From positions 62,001 to 126,000 of the forward strand of contig NZ_JAGGOI010000004.1 in NCBI RefSeq assembly GCF_018614585.1: 64,000 nt of DNA, written 5' to 3'. The notes under the pieces are model-generated. The model did not search any database and was not told where the DNA came from. It was given only the letters and a program-made list of their open reading frames with translations. Origin of the DNA: Streptomyces sp. ISL-1 (GTDB lineage: Bacteria; Actinomycetota; Actinomycetes; Streptomycetales; Streptomycetaceae). Shown one piece after another: positions 18,962-27,313 of this stretch. The first letter of the stretch is position 1. The number at the start of each line of letters is the position of its first letter. The translations under genes were made by a program, and so were the position numbers.

Positions 18962-19846
18962 TCAGGCGTGCGGAACGACGGCGACGGGACAGGGAGCGTG
19001 GTGGATCACCGCGTGGGTGACCGAACCGATGTGCGCGCCCGATGCCGCCCTGCGCCGGCCGACGACAACAAGTCCCGCATCGGACGCGGCCTGGACGAGG
19101 TGGCCTGCCGCCCGCCCCGGAGCGGTCTCCTCGGACACCTTCACGCCCGGGAACCTGTCCCGGTAGGGACTCACCGCGTCCGACAGCGCCGACTCCCGCT
19201 CCGCCTTGGTCCCCGGGTCGGGGCCGCCGTTGCCGGCAGCCGCGGAGTGGTGGTGAAGGCCCGGAAAGTGCCAGGTGTGCACGATGTGCAACGGGACGGC
19301 GTGTCGGGCCGCGAAGTCGAACGCGAAGTCGAGAAGTTCGTCCTTCACGTCGTGTACGTCCAGACCGAGGACCACTTTTCGGCGTCCATCGCCACCGGGG
19401 GCGCCGGCGCCTGCCTCGCGGTCGCCGTAATCCGGCCGTACGAGCACCATCGGGTGCTTCGCCTCCGCCACGACCTCCTGCCCCACCGAGCCGACGATGA
19501 AGCCGCCGACGGTGCCGAGCCCGGGCGACCCCAGGACGAGCAGGTCCGCGTCGGAGCCTGCGGCCAGCAGCGCCCTGGCGGGGGCGCCCTCGACCTCCTC
19601 CGTGGCCATGGGGACCCCCGACTGGCGCGCCCGGACGCGCTCCTCCATCGCGCCCAGCAGACTCTGCTCCCGATCGGTCCGGGTCTCGCGGGACGGCTTC
19701 ACGGCCTGGAGCTGGTGCTGCGGCCACTGGGAGGCGTTCACCAGCCGCAGGCCGGTGCCGCGCGCCGCGGCCTCGTCCGCGGCCCAGTCCACTGCCGCCA
19801 GGCACTCGTCGGAGTCGTCCACTCCCACAACGACGGGTCGGGACAT
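18962..19846 (-). CDS. Universal stress protein with two Usp domains
   Basis: The product has 294 residues from the ATG at 19846, chosen because a clear AAGGAG lies 6-7 nt upstream; a longer frame would add 31 poorly fitting residues. The first Usp domain starts RPVVVGVDDSDECLAAVDWA and ends in the ATP-binding signature GSPGLGTVGGFIVGSVGQEV. The second starts KVVLGLDVHDVKDELLDFAF and ends GRRRAASGAHIGSVTHAVI. Tandem Usp proteins of this size are common in actinomycetes and mycobacteria and often respond to oxygen limitation or starvation. The gene is divergent from the repeat region at 20.1 kb and 158 bp upstream of tkt, so it could be cotranscribed with it. Confidence 0.9.
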   Translation of the reverse strand: MSRPVVVGVDDSDECLAAVDWAADEAAARGTGLRLVNASQWPQHQLQAVKPSRETRTDREQSLLGAMEERVRARQSGVPMATEEVEGAPARALLAAGSDADLLVLGSPGLGTVGGFIVGSVGQEVVAEAKHPMVLVRPDYGDREAGAGAPGGDGRRKVVLGLDVHDVKDELLDFAFDFAARHAVPLHIVHTWHFPGLHHHSAAAGNGGPDPGTKAERESALSDAVSPYRDRFPGVKVSEETAPGRAAGHLVQAASDAGLVVVGRRRAASGAHIGSVTHAVIHHAPCPVAVVPHA

Positions 19847-19876
19847 GCTGCTCTCCTTGCCTCGGGCTCTTGCGGG

Positions 19877-19900
19877 GGCCGTCACGAGGGCCGTCACGAG
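19877..19900. repeat. Tandem 12-bp repeat upstream of the usp gene
   Basis: GGCCGTCACGAG occurs twice head to tail, 31-54 bp upstream of the Usp start. The position suits a regulator site; no known consensus is matched. Confidence 0.6.
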
Positions 19901-20105
19901 CATCCGCGCAAGAGGGCGCCTGATCAAGAAATTACCCATGCACCGAAAATGCCGCGATTCGGGGCATCACAGACAGTGAACCGTGCCCTCCGCGGGCGGC
20001 AGGCACCGCTGGTCCGTGCGCGAACGGCCGGCCCGGTCGCAGATGCTCACCTATCTCGTCCTGCGCGAGACCACACAGACCGCTCCGTCCCGTCTGAGCC
20101 AGGTG

Positions 20106-20144
20106 CCCGTCGCCCGTCGCCCGTCGCCCGTCGCCCGTCGCCCG
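20106..20144. repeat. Heptanucleotide tandem repeat
   Basis: CCCGTCG is repeated five times in full and followed by a partial unit. It lies in non-coding sequence between the usp gene and a transposase remnant. Seven-base units would shift frame on slippage, but no gene crosses it. Confidence 0.85.
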
Positions 20145-20203
20145 GGACCGTACCGAACGGCGGCGGTCACTACGCGTGGGACTGAGTCCTGCCGGTCCGG
20201 ACG

Positions 20204-20470
20204 GTGCTGGTGGAGTGGCCCTCCGATGAGACTGACCCGACCGGCTACTGGACCTCCAACCTGCCCGCCGCCACACCGATCACCCTGGTCACCGCCGCCC
20301 GGGCCTTCCTCACCCTCCACCGGTCCGCCCAAAAACCCGTACACCGGCCTGCCCCTCTGCCAAGTCCTCGACGCCATCCAGGATCTCCTGCGGTGCGGGC
20401 CGCAACCTGCACCACTGCGGACGGCCCCCTACCCACCACACCCAGCAGAAGAAGACAGCCCCCGACCTGA
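20204..20470 (+). pseudogene. IS701-type transposase remnant
   Basis: The frame reads VLVEWPSDETDPTGYWTSNL, then PAATP joined straight to ITLVTAARAFLTLHR. In full IS701-type DDE transposases these two blocks are separated by the RWRIEHDYRELK region that carries the catalytic Glu, so an internal deletion has removed the active site. The rest, GLPLCQVLDAIQDLLRC, continues in another frame, so there is also a frameshift. It is a dead element. Confidence 0.75.
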
Positions 20471-20477
20471 CGAAGCA

Positions 20478-21761
20478 CTACGAGCGGCGGCTCTCCGCGT
20501 CCGCGGCCCGCTCCGCCACGGTGATGCCCGTCCCCGTGGGTGCCCAGAGGGTCGCCGCGGAGAGCAAGGTCACGGCCGCCGATCCCATGAGTATGGGTAC
20601 GCTGCCGAGCCAGGCGGCCAGTGCGCCGCCAGCCAGCGCCCCCACCGGTACCGTCGTGAGGAGCACCGCCTGCACGAGACCGGCGACGCGTCCCTGCATG
20701 CCGTCCGGGGTGACCAGTTGCTGCGTGGTGGTCATGGAGATCATCCACACGGTGCCGGAGAGCCCGTAGCAGACCTGGTACGCGAGCAGCACGGGGAAGG
20801 CGAGGCCCAGCGACGCGGCCGGGATCAGGAACACCGCCGCGCCCGCCGCAAGCCCGAAGATCTGCGTGGCCCGCCACAGCCCCGTGGTCCTGGCGAACCG
20901 TCCGGCGAGCAGCGCACCCGCCAGGGTGGCCGCGCTGTAGGCGGCGTATGTCGTTCCCAACTGCCAGGCGGGCAGAGCCAGATCGCGGGTCGCGTAGAAC
21001 ACGTAGAGCGCGGCCGCCGCGCCGCCGCCGAGGTTGAGTCCGGCTCCCGCCAGGACCATGCGGCGCAGCTGGCGCTCGGCGCGAACCACCGCAAGTCCCG
21101 TACGCAGCGAGCCGGCCAGGGACTTCGCGGGCGCAGGCTCCCGCGAACCTGCCGGGGTGTTCAGCGCGGCGGGCAGGGCAAGTAGGAACAGCGCCTCGAC
21201 GGCGTAGGCCGCACAGCCCGCAAGGAGCGCCGAATCGGCTCCGAGGAGCCCGACCATGACGCCGCCGAGCGCCGGCCCGCCGATCTGTCCGCTCGTACGG
21301 GCCGCGGTCAGCGCGGAGTTGGCGCCCAGTAGCCGCTCCGGTCCGACGACGCGGGGCAGCGCCGCCTGGAGGGCGATCGAGAGCGTGAAGGTCAGGGTGC
21401 CCGAGATGGCGGCGACCACGTACAGGTGCGGCAGGGTGATGTGCTCCACGGCACCGGCGAACGGGATCGAGCCGACGACCAGGGCCTGCAGGGAGGTGAC
21501 CCACACAAGCAGGCGGCGCAGCCGGATCCGGTCGACGAGCGCTCCGGCCAGCGGACTCAGCACGGCGCCGGGCAGATAGGTCAGTGCCAGCAGTGCGGCT
21601 GCCCCGAACGGTCCCGCGTCGAGGCCGGTCACGGCCAGCAGCGTCAGCGCAAGGGCGGTGATCTGCCGCCCGACCGAGCTGGCGACCTGCTCGCCGCACA
21701 GCAGCACGAAGGGACGGTGCCGATACAGGGGGACCGGCCCGTCGGCCGGCGCCGCGCCCAA
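20478..21761 (-). CDS. MFS transporter, probable exporter of the adjacent RiPP pathway
   Basis: The product has 427 residues with about 12 hydrophobic segments and the MFS_3-type loop GALVDRIRLRRLLV after helix 2. A second half begins near RMVLAGAGLNLGGGAAAALYV. The start appears to be TTG at 21761, separated from the previous stop by a single codon (TGA CGG TTG), so both proteins share one frame. Such tight coupling places the transporter in the operon with the DUF5825-like protein, the radical SAM enzyme and the small peptide gene. I infer that it exports the modified peptide or gives self-protection. Its closest recognisable relatives are enterobactin/macrolide-type drug exporters. Confidence 0.85.
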   Translation of the reverse strand: MGAAPADGPVPLYRHRPFVLLCGEQVASSVGRQITALALTLLAVTGLDAGPFGAAALLALTYLPGAVLSPLAGALVDRIRLRRLLVWVTSLQALVVGSIPFAGAVEHITLPHLYVVAAISGTLTFTLSIALQAALPRVVGPERLLGANSALTAARTSGQIGGPALGGVMVGLLGADSALLAGCAAYAVEALFLLALPAALNTPAGSREPAPAKSLAGSLRTGLAVVRAERQLRRMVLAGAGLNLGGGAAAALYVFYATRDLALPAWQLGTTYAAYSAATLAGALLAGRFARTTGLWRATQIFGLAAGAAVFLIPAASLGLAFPVLLAYQVCYGLSGTVWMISMTTTQQLVTPDGMQGRVAGLVQAVLLTTVPVGALAGGALAAWLGSVPILMGSAAVTLLSAATLWAPTGTGITVAERAADAESRRS

Positions 21762-21764
21762 CCG

Positions 21765-22328
21765 TCAGATCCCCGTACAGGGAACGGGCCAGCGATGCAG
21801 CCGCGGCGGCAGGGCTACCGCCCACCCGTCAGCGACCAGGGCGAGTCGCTCGGCCGCGAGCAGGTCGACGGCCTCCCGCTGCACGGCGCTCAGTTCACTG
21901 AGCGCCGTGGCCTCCTGCACTGTGCCGAAGGTGGTGAGCAGATCCGGGTGGTCGAGGGTGAACCTCGCCGAGGCGGGTCGTTCTCTGCGGTCCATGACGG
22001 TGATGAAGTCCGGCCCGCGGCGGTGGTAGAGCATCCCGGTGGGGAACGCGGCGTACGAGGTGCGCCACTCACTCAACTTGCCTGATTCACCGGGCCGTTC
22101 GGCGGGCGGCGGGAGGTGGTGCAGCATCCGTGCGTCATACGCATCGCCGCCCGGCGTCTCTTCGTGAGCAATCTCCCAGTGCGTACGGAGCCCATGGCTC
22201 TGGCACTCGCGCAGGAACTGAACCGTCAACGCCGTCTCGCGCCCCGCCCCGCCCAGGCGTAGTGGCTCGTCCACGTGGACCTGCCGGCCAGTTACGCGGT
22301 GGGTGACGGTGGCGGGCAGCCCGGTCAT
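21765..22328 (-). CDS. DUF5825-like RiPP-associated protein
   Basis: The product has 187 residues from ATG 22328, whose ATG overlaps the radical SAM stop (ATGA); a longer frame through a GGGPS-type repeat is a shadow of that gene. It starts MTGLPATVTHRVTGRQVHVD and contains LRTHWEIAHEETPGGDAYDA and GMLYHRRGPDFITVMDRR. Size and position match the DUF5825 proteins that accompany radical SAM C-methyltransferase-type RiPP enzymes in actinobacteria, as I recall. A peptide-recognition or docking role is inference. There is no signal sequence. Confidence 0.7.
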   Translation of the reverse strand: MTGLPATVTHRVTGRQVHVDEPLRLGGAGRETALTVQFLRECQSHGLRTHWEIAHEETPGGDAYDARMLHHLPPPAERPGESGKLSEWRTSYAAFPTGMLYHRRGPDFITVMDRRERPASARFTLDHPDLLTTFGTVQEATALSELSAVQREAVDLLAAERLALVADGWAVALPPRLHRWPVPCTGI

Positions 22329-24265
22329 CCGGCCGCCGCCTGACGGTCCGCCGCCTGACGGTCCGCCGCCTGACGGTCCGCCGCCTGACGGTCTGCGGCG
22401 TGGTCCGCCGGGTCGCTGTCGATGCGGACCGGCACCTCCCACGTGGGCAGGGACACGTACGTCCGTCCATCGCGGAACAACAGCCCCATCGCCTGAGCTT
22501 GCTGGATCCATACGTTCAGCTCTCCGGCCGGGACGTCATGTCCGTCGCCGGTCAGCAGCCGGTGCAGTGCAGGCTCGGTCCGCCCGTCCTCCAGCCGGCG
22601 CAGTGCGACCGCCTGCCAGCCGGTCAACCGGTGGGTGCGCCGGGGCCAGCCGTGCCGCTGGTCGTGTACGAGCAGTACGTCCACGCCCTCCTGCGGCTCT
22701 GCTTCCTCCATCACCAGACTCGATCCGGGATGTCCGTCGCGCCAATCCCCGACGGCCCGCTTGAGCCGGCTCTCGGCCTGCCCGCCGATGCCCGCATCCT
22801 CCGTGTCGAACAGATAGACGAGATCGGTGAGTTCGACCTCGGGTAAATCGTAGACATGCTGGTACATCTCGGCGGGACGCCGCTTGCCGAAGCCGAACCC
22901 CGGGTCGGTGAAGTTCGGGCTGAACCGCTCCAGTTGGATACGGTGGGCGCCGCCCGGGGGCTGCAGGTGTACGAGCGCGGGCAGTTGGTCGACGACAGGG
23001 GCGTAGTCCTCGACGGTCTCGCCCGGGAAGCCGTACAGGTAGTTCCAGGTGCAGGTCAACGAGTGGTTCTCGCACTCGCGAAGCGTGCGTACATTGCGGG
23101 CGCCGCTGACACCCTTGTCCATGAGGTCGAGGACCCGGTTGCTCAGACTTTCGATGCCGGGCTGGATGAGCACCGCTCCGGCCTGGCCCAGGAGCGCGAT
23201 CTGTTCGCGGGTGAGGTTGGACTTGACCTCGTAGTGCATCCGCAGGTCCCAGCCGCTCTCGACGGCGAGTGGCAGGAAGTCCTTGAAGTACGCCATGTCG
23301 ATGATGTTGTCGACGGTGACGACGTCGAGGATGCGGTGCCGTCGTACGAGGTGGTCGATCTCGCTCCACAGCTGCGCCCCCGTCTTGGCGCGGAAGGCCA
23401 TGGAGGAGCCGTTGAGCCCGCAGAAGGTGCAGTGGTGCTTCTCGCCCCACCAGCAGCCGCGCGCTCCCTCGACGACCAGCTTCGGGTACACGTATTCGAG
23501 GACCGGGGACGCCTCCAGGGCGGCCTGCCACTGGTCGTAGTCGGGGGCGGGGATGTCGGCCGGCGCCACGGTGCGCCGGGACTGGGTGTTCACCCGGGGC
23601 GTCCGGCCGTCCCACCAGCACAGGCCCGGTACGTCGGCGGGCTGCGTTCCGGCGTCCAGGTGGCGCAGGAGTGCCGGGAAGGCGTACTCGCCCTCGCCGC
23701 GCACCACGAGGTCGACGAAGGGGTGGTTACGGTGCAGGGCGTGCCCCATCGGGCCGTCGCAATTGCTGCCGCCGAAGACGACGGTGAGGTCGGGGCGGCA
23801 GCGCTTGAGCTCCCTGGCCAGCGCGAGTGAGGGCACGTTCTGCATGAACGTGCTGGTGAACCCGACGACATCAGGCTCCTGAGCGAGCACCTCCGCCGCG
23901 CACTCGACGATGAACTCGGCCGCGTGCACCCGCATGTCGGAGGCGGTGTCGGTGCAGATGCCGCGACTCGCCGCGTACTCCTTCAGGCGTGCGACACCCC
24001 AGTTCTCGTCCTCGTACAGAGCACCCGAGAAGACCCAGTCGCCAAGGCCGTCGAAAATCGAATCGCTGCCGATCGCCTCGTAGTCACCGGGGCGCAGCCA
24101 CCCGCCGGACCGCTCAAGGAGGAACTCCGCCCAGCGCAGCGAGCCGTGGAACTCACGCACCTCGTCGTCCGAGCGGACCTGTTGCAGCAGTCGGTGCAAC
24201 AGGCCCACCTGGAGGGACGGCAGATCGATCGGGTGCCAGGGCATGGTCACCAACTGAACACGCAT
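22325..24265 (-). CDS. RiPP-maturation radical SAM enzyme (B12-type, rSAM_ocin_1-like)
   Basis: The product has 646 residues. The N-terminal 200 residues form a cobalamin-binding-like Rossmann domain (DVVGFTSTFMQNVPSLALA, VVFGGSNCDGPMGHAL). The radical SAM cluster motif is C271-x7-C279-x2-C282 within GARGCWWGEKHHCTFCGLNG, an arrangement diagnostic of the RiPP-maturation family TIGR03975 rather than classical CxxxCxxC. A TIM-barrel core (TCTWNYLYGFPGETVEDYAP) and a C-terminal RiPP-recognition-like region follow. The family is annotated as peptide C-methyltransferase; the actual chemistry here is untested. The C-terminus is a degenerate AADRQ repeat. The gene lies 43 bp after the putative precursor gene. 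Confidence 0.88.
   Translation of the reverse strand: MRVQLVTMPWHPIDLPSLQVGLLHRLLQQVRSDDEVREFHGSLRWAEFLLERSGGWLRPGDYEAIGSDSIFDGLGDWVFSGALYEDENWGVARLKEYAASRGICTDTASDMRVHAAEFIVECAAEVLAQEPDVVGFTSTFMQNVPSLALARELKRCRPDLTVVFGGSNCDGPMGHALHRNHPFVDLVVRGEGEYAFPALLRHLDAGTQPADVPGLCWWDGRTPRVNTQSRRTVAPADIPAPDYDQWQAALEASPVLEYVYPKLVVEGARGCWWGEKHHCTFCGLNGSSMAFRAKTGAQLWSEIDHLVRRHRILDVVTVDNIIDMAYFKDFLPLAVESGWDLRMHYEVKSNLTREQIALLGQAGAVLIQPGIESLSNRVLDLMDKGVSGARNVRTLRECENHSLTCTWNYLYGFPGETVEDYAPVVDQLPALVHLQPPGGAHRIQLERFSPNFTDPGFGFGKRRPAEMYQHVYDLPEVELTDLVYLFDTEDAGIGGQAESRLKRAVGDWRDGHPGSSLVMEEAEPQEGVDVLLVHDQRHGWPRRTHRLTGWQAVALRRLEDGRTEPALHRLLTGDGHDVPAGELNVWIQQAQAMGLLFRDGRTYVSLPTWEVPVRIDSDPADHAADRQAADRQAADRQAADRQAAAG
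22341..22400. repeat. 15-bp minisatellite at the radical SAM/DUF5825 junction
   Basis: The unit TGACGGTCCGCCGCC occurs three times exactly and once degenerate. Because 15 is a multiple of 3, it encodes repeated AADRQ at the enzyme's C-terminus without shifting frame. It ends just before the overlapping start of the next gene. Confidence 0.9.
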
Positions 24266-24308
24266 ACCGCCCTCTCCGTCCCGTGGACACCTGCCTGCGC
24301 TCCCCCGG

Positions 24309-24395
24309 TCAGCGGCTCGGCGGCCGCTTCTCCATGACGGCGGGCCGGCGGTTCGTGCGCTCTTCTTCGCGGATCACTACCTTTTTGATCTCCAC
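24309..24395 (-). CDS. Putative RiPP precursor peptide (28 codons)
   Basis: This small gene is easy to miss. GTG at 24395 follows a purine-rich AGGGAGAGG about 5 nt upstream, and the frame runs 28 codons to TGA at 24309, 43 bp before the radical SAM gene on the same strand. The peptide begins MEIKKVVIREEERTNR and ends RPAVMEKRPPSR. It is short and charged, with a beta-prone leader-like start, and lacks Cys, Ser/Thr clusters or a GG cleavage site. Position as first gene of a radical SAM/DUF5825/MFS operon is the main argument. If the enzyme is a C-methyltransferase, the Val, Ile or Pro-flanking residues are candidate targets. No homologue is recognised; it could be a leader ORF. Confidence 0.6.
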   Translation of the reverse strand: MEIKKVVIREEERTNRRPAVMEKRPPSR

Positions 24396-24447
24396 GGCCT
24401 CTCCCTTGCTCGACTACCTCGAACACCCGTGCTGTCAGGGGTAGTTC

Positions 24448-24477
24448 ACCCTAGAGGGCATCGCAAGCGCCCCACAA
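24448..24477 (-). promoter_or_regulatory. Candidate promoter of the RiPP operon
   Basis: Read leftward: TTGTGG (24477-24472), an 18-nt spacer, then TAGGGT (24453-24448). Both resemble the streptomycete housekeeping -35/-10 elements, and the -10 lies about 50 nt upstream of the small peptide start. Confidence 0.45.
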
Positions 24478-24479
24478 GA

Positions 24480-25248
24480 GAACGCGTGACTCTCCGCTCA
24501 CGGGCTCGGGCGATCTGGGCGGATCGCCGGCACCGTGCGGCTCCTCACCGGCGGCCCGGCCGAACAGACCATCGCCGTCGACCTCAGCGTTCCGCAGCGG
24601 GCGATCGCTCCGCCGCGGCCGGCTGCCGGGCGCCCGGCGACCCACTGACGGGCCGCATCACCGGCGCCACACCTCTCGGGGTGGCTTCGTCGGCACCCTC
24701 CTCGTACACGCCGTCACCCGTGGCCCGGCGGGCGAATCCTCCGGGCGACTTGCCCGACCACCGGCTCATCCAGTGACCGTATAAGTCTGTACATCGAAAG
24801 GTCTGACCGAGCGAGTTCGTGGGCGTCACCGTCACCGAGGCGCCCTCCACCAGCACCTGTGCCAGCGCGTCCAGTTGGTAGATCTTGCAGTGCTGCCGCA
24901 GGACCCGCCCGTCGCGCTTCCCGTATTGCTGTTCGCGGTGTCCAGTACGTAGAAGAGAAGAGGCTGGAGGCTTGCCGTCACCGGCACAGCCGAAGCGGTC
25001 CTTGCCCGGTGCGGACGGCTCCGACCCCGGGCGGTGCGCCCGCGAGTTCGAGCCGACCGCTGTTTCGGGCCGCAGCGCCGACGCCACCGCCGGGGCGCGG
25101 CGAACCCGTCACCACGGCCGAAGCCAGGGTCACCGGGTTCTGCGGCACGGTGGCCCCTGGAGTGACACGGTGCGGCACCGCGAGGGTGGGCCAGGCCGGG
25201 GTGCGGCCCGACGTCGTGGCGTGCCGGGCGAGTTGTGCAGGCAACGGC
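24480..25248. other. Stretch of unassigned, probably decayed sequence
   Basis: About 770 bp without a convincing gene. On the minus strand, 24584-25087 is open and contains ALAQVLVEGASVTVTPTNSL and GQTFRCTDLYGHWMSRWSGK, which look like natural protein sequence, whereas its ends are low-complexity Ala/Arg. No family is recognised. The neighbouring ferredoxin and CoA-ligase tails are clearly broken, so this is likely another fragment. Confidence 0.5.
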
Positions 25249-25430
25249 TCAGACGTCGAGGTCGACGTCGGTGATCGGGTACGCAACGCAGAAATGGGTG
25301 TAGCCGAAGCGTTCGTCGGACAGGCGCAGTTCGGCCTCCCGGGCGGTGTGGACGGTGCCCTTGAGGATCCGCACGCGGCACAGGCTGCACTCACCGGAGC
25401 GGCAGGCCGCCTCCGGGCGGATGCCCTGGG
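25249..25430 (-). pseudogene. C-terminal fragment of a plant-type [2Fe-2S] ferredoxin domain
   Basis: Read leftward the frame gives RPEAACRSGECSLCRVRI, then FGYTHFCVAYPITDVDLDV and stop. The spacing CxxxxCxxC...C is that of plant-type [2Fe-2S] ferredoxin domains at the end of oxidoreductases such as phthalate-type reductases. The FAD/NAD-binding parts are absent; upstream sequence belongs to an acyl-CoA synthetase fragment on the other strand. It is a truncated gene. Confidence 0.75.
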
Positions 25431-25438
25431 TCCTCCAG

Positions 25439-25645
25439 GGGGCGGCCGTCCGGCGCGACGTCGGCCCCGTCGCGGCCTTCCGCGACGTCGCAGTTGTCCC
25501 TGCCCTGCCGAAGACCCGCTCCGGCAAGGTTCTCCGCAAGACAATGCGCGGCATCGCGGACGGCCGGGACGAGCCGGTCCCCGCGACCATCGAGGACGCC
25601 TTCGTGCTCGACGCATTGCTCCCCGTCCTGCGCAACCGCCCTTGA
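25439..25645 (+). pseudogene. C-terminal fragment of an acyl/propionyl-CoA synthetase
   Basis: The frame reads AAVRRDVGPVAAFRDVAVVP, then ALPKTRSGKVLRKTMRGIAD with the conserved acetylatable Lys of the RSGK motif, then an ending typical of PrpE/Acs ligases. Only 68 residues remain of a protein normally over 600 long. It is fused head to head with the ferredoxin fragment. Confidence 0.82.
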
Positions 25646-25779
25646 GACGACGCGGCGGTCAGGAATGACCGAGGTCCGGCGTCAAGCGCGAGCTGCGTGC
25701 CTTGGTGCTGAGCGGCTGACCGCGTTGACACAGCTCACCTCGACCGCGGCCGAGGCCGACACGGGACATCCACGCATAG

Positions 25780-25808
25780 GGCGCCGGGGACCCTCCGTCC
25801 CCGGCGCC
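25780..25808. terminator. Bidirectional hairpin terminator
   Basis: A perfect 12-bp stem (GGCGCCGGGGAC / GTCCCCGGCGCC) with a 5-nt loop lies between the CoA-ligase fragment and the convergent CSLREA-type gene. Confidence 0.8.
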
Positions 25809-25957
25809 ATGCCTCCAGGCCTCGGGTCCCGAGCCCCGTCCTGGGAGCGGCCATTCCGGCCAGGTCCTGTCAAGCAGCCGTGGACCAGCCGTTCCCGGCG
25901 ATGGCGACCCGTTCCATCACGCGGCGGTTGAGGTAGGCCCCAGACGACCGCATCGCG

Positions 25958-27199
25958 TCACGGTGCGTACTCGAAGGCGCCCATGTCACAGGCCAGGCCC
26001 TGCGGACGCCGGATGCCTCGCTGGTCAGCGGCGGGGCATCCGTCGTCGGCCGCGTCGACGGCCGGGCTGCCCGGCAGCAGTGCCACGGTGTCCGTGGGCC
26101 CGCCGTGGTCACCGAGGGAAGCGAGGCCGGGAGACCGGCGTGGAAGGTCACCCTCGGCGGTGAGGTGGCAACTGTTGCCGCTGTCGAGGTTGTTGCCCAG
26201 CGAGCCGATGGTGGCGAAGACGTTCTTGCAGTCGCTGGTGGTGCTGCCGATGGTGTTGCCGGCAATGATGGTGTTCTGCAGCGAGAGGTGACCCAGCGGC
26301 AGGTTGACGGTGTCGGTGACCGGCCGAGGCAGGCTGTCCAGGTAGGCGGGGGCGATGTTGATCCCACCGCCGCCGTCGGTGGCGGTGTTGCCGGTGATCG
26401 TGGAGTTGCGGATGTCCACCCGGCCGGTGCCGCGTATGTCGATGCCGCCGCCGTAGCCCGCGAGGCTGCCCGGACGATCCCAGTCGTCGGTCACGTGGTT
26501 GTCCGCGATCGTTGAGTTGACCACGGTGCCGGTGTCGTCGAACCGGATACCTCCGGCCTCGCCCGCCGTGTTGCGGCTGACGGTGCTGTCGGTCAGTGTC
26601 AGGTGGGAGTCGGGGATGTTGAAGATCCCTCCTCCGTAGCCGGCGGAGTTCCCCGTTACCGTCACCCGGCGCAGCGTCATGTTCTTGCTGTTGGCGATGC
26701 CGCCTCCTCCGGGGTCGGTGAAGGGCACTTCCCGCTGCTTGGCGTCTCCTCCCGTGATGGTGAGGTCGGACAGTTGCGTGTCGGCGCCCATGCGGAAGAC
26801 CCGGTCGATGCCGCCTGCGTCGATGACGGTCCCCCGCGCCCCGGCCCCCTGGATGGTGGTCGGCTCGAGGATGTTCAGATCGCCTGTGGTCGGGTCGGCG
26901 GTGCGCCCGTTCAGCAGGTCGGGGTTGGGGGGAATGGTCAGCCGGTAGTGGGCGGCGGGTAACTCGATCGTGCTGCCGGGCCGGGCGTTCGCGGCCATGA
27001 CCGCCGCGCGCAGGGTGCAGGTTCCTGTGGCGGTGCGGCAGAGGCCGTCGGACGGGTCTGCGTCTACTGCGTCCGCCGTGGAGTCGACCGTGAGGTGCGC
27101 GGCCGGTGGCAGTGCCTGCGCAGGGGCCGGGGCGACGACGGCCACTGCTGAAGCCAGCGACAAGGCGGTGAGTACGGGAAAGGCGGTCCGAATTCTCAA
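25958..27199 (-). CDS. Secreted CSLREA / parallel beta-helix protein
   Basis: The product has 413 residues. The start is TTG at 27199 with GGAGAG 7 nt upstream. A Sec signal peptide (FPVLTALSLASAVAVVAPAP, cleavage near AQA) leads into a CSLREA-type domain (DGLCRTATGTCTLRAAVMAA). A right-handed beta-helix follows, with repeated GGGI(A/F/D)N and NSTI(A/T)xN turns, and then an ending of the choice-of-anchor Q type (SPAVDAADDGCPAADQRGI, CDMGAFEYAP). It is exported to the cell surface or medium. Ligand and function are unknown; similar proteins are pectate-lyase-like or adhesin-like. Confidence 0.88.
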   Translation of the reverse strand: MRIRTAFPVLTALSLASAVAVVAPAPAQALPPAAHLTVDSTADAVDADPSDGLCRTATGTCTLRAAVMAANARPGSTIELPAAHYRLTIPPNPDLLNGRTADPTTGDLNILEPTTIQGAGARGTVIDAGGIDRVFRMGADTQLSDLTITGGDAKQREVPFTDPGGGGIANSKNMTLRRVTVTGNSAGYGGGIFNIPDSHLTLTDSTVSRNTAGEAGGIRFDDTGTVVNSTIADNHVTDDWDRPGSLAGYGGGIDIRGTGRVDIRNSTITGNTATDGGGGINIAPAYLDSLPRPVTDTVNLPLGHLSLQNTIIAGNTIGSTTSDCKNVFATIGSLGNNLDSGNSCHLTAEGDLPRRSPGLASLGDHGGPTDTVALLPGSPAVDAADDGCPAADQRGIRRPQGLACDMGAFEYAP

Positions 27200-27313
27200 G
27201 TGACTCTCCAGGGTGTGGCCGACCGGAGCGGTGCGGCTGATGGGGTCTTGACGTCTTGACTGCGGTGGCGTGCGGAAGTGCCGTGTGCGGAAACGCCGCG
27301 TGCCCTCCGTGCC

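Noticed and set aside
24309..24395. That the 28-codon gene is merely a leader peptide
   Set aside because: Not excluded; but no repressor, attenuator or rare-codon run was seen, and the context favours a precursor. Kept as candidate with moderate confidence.
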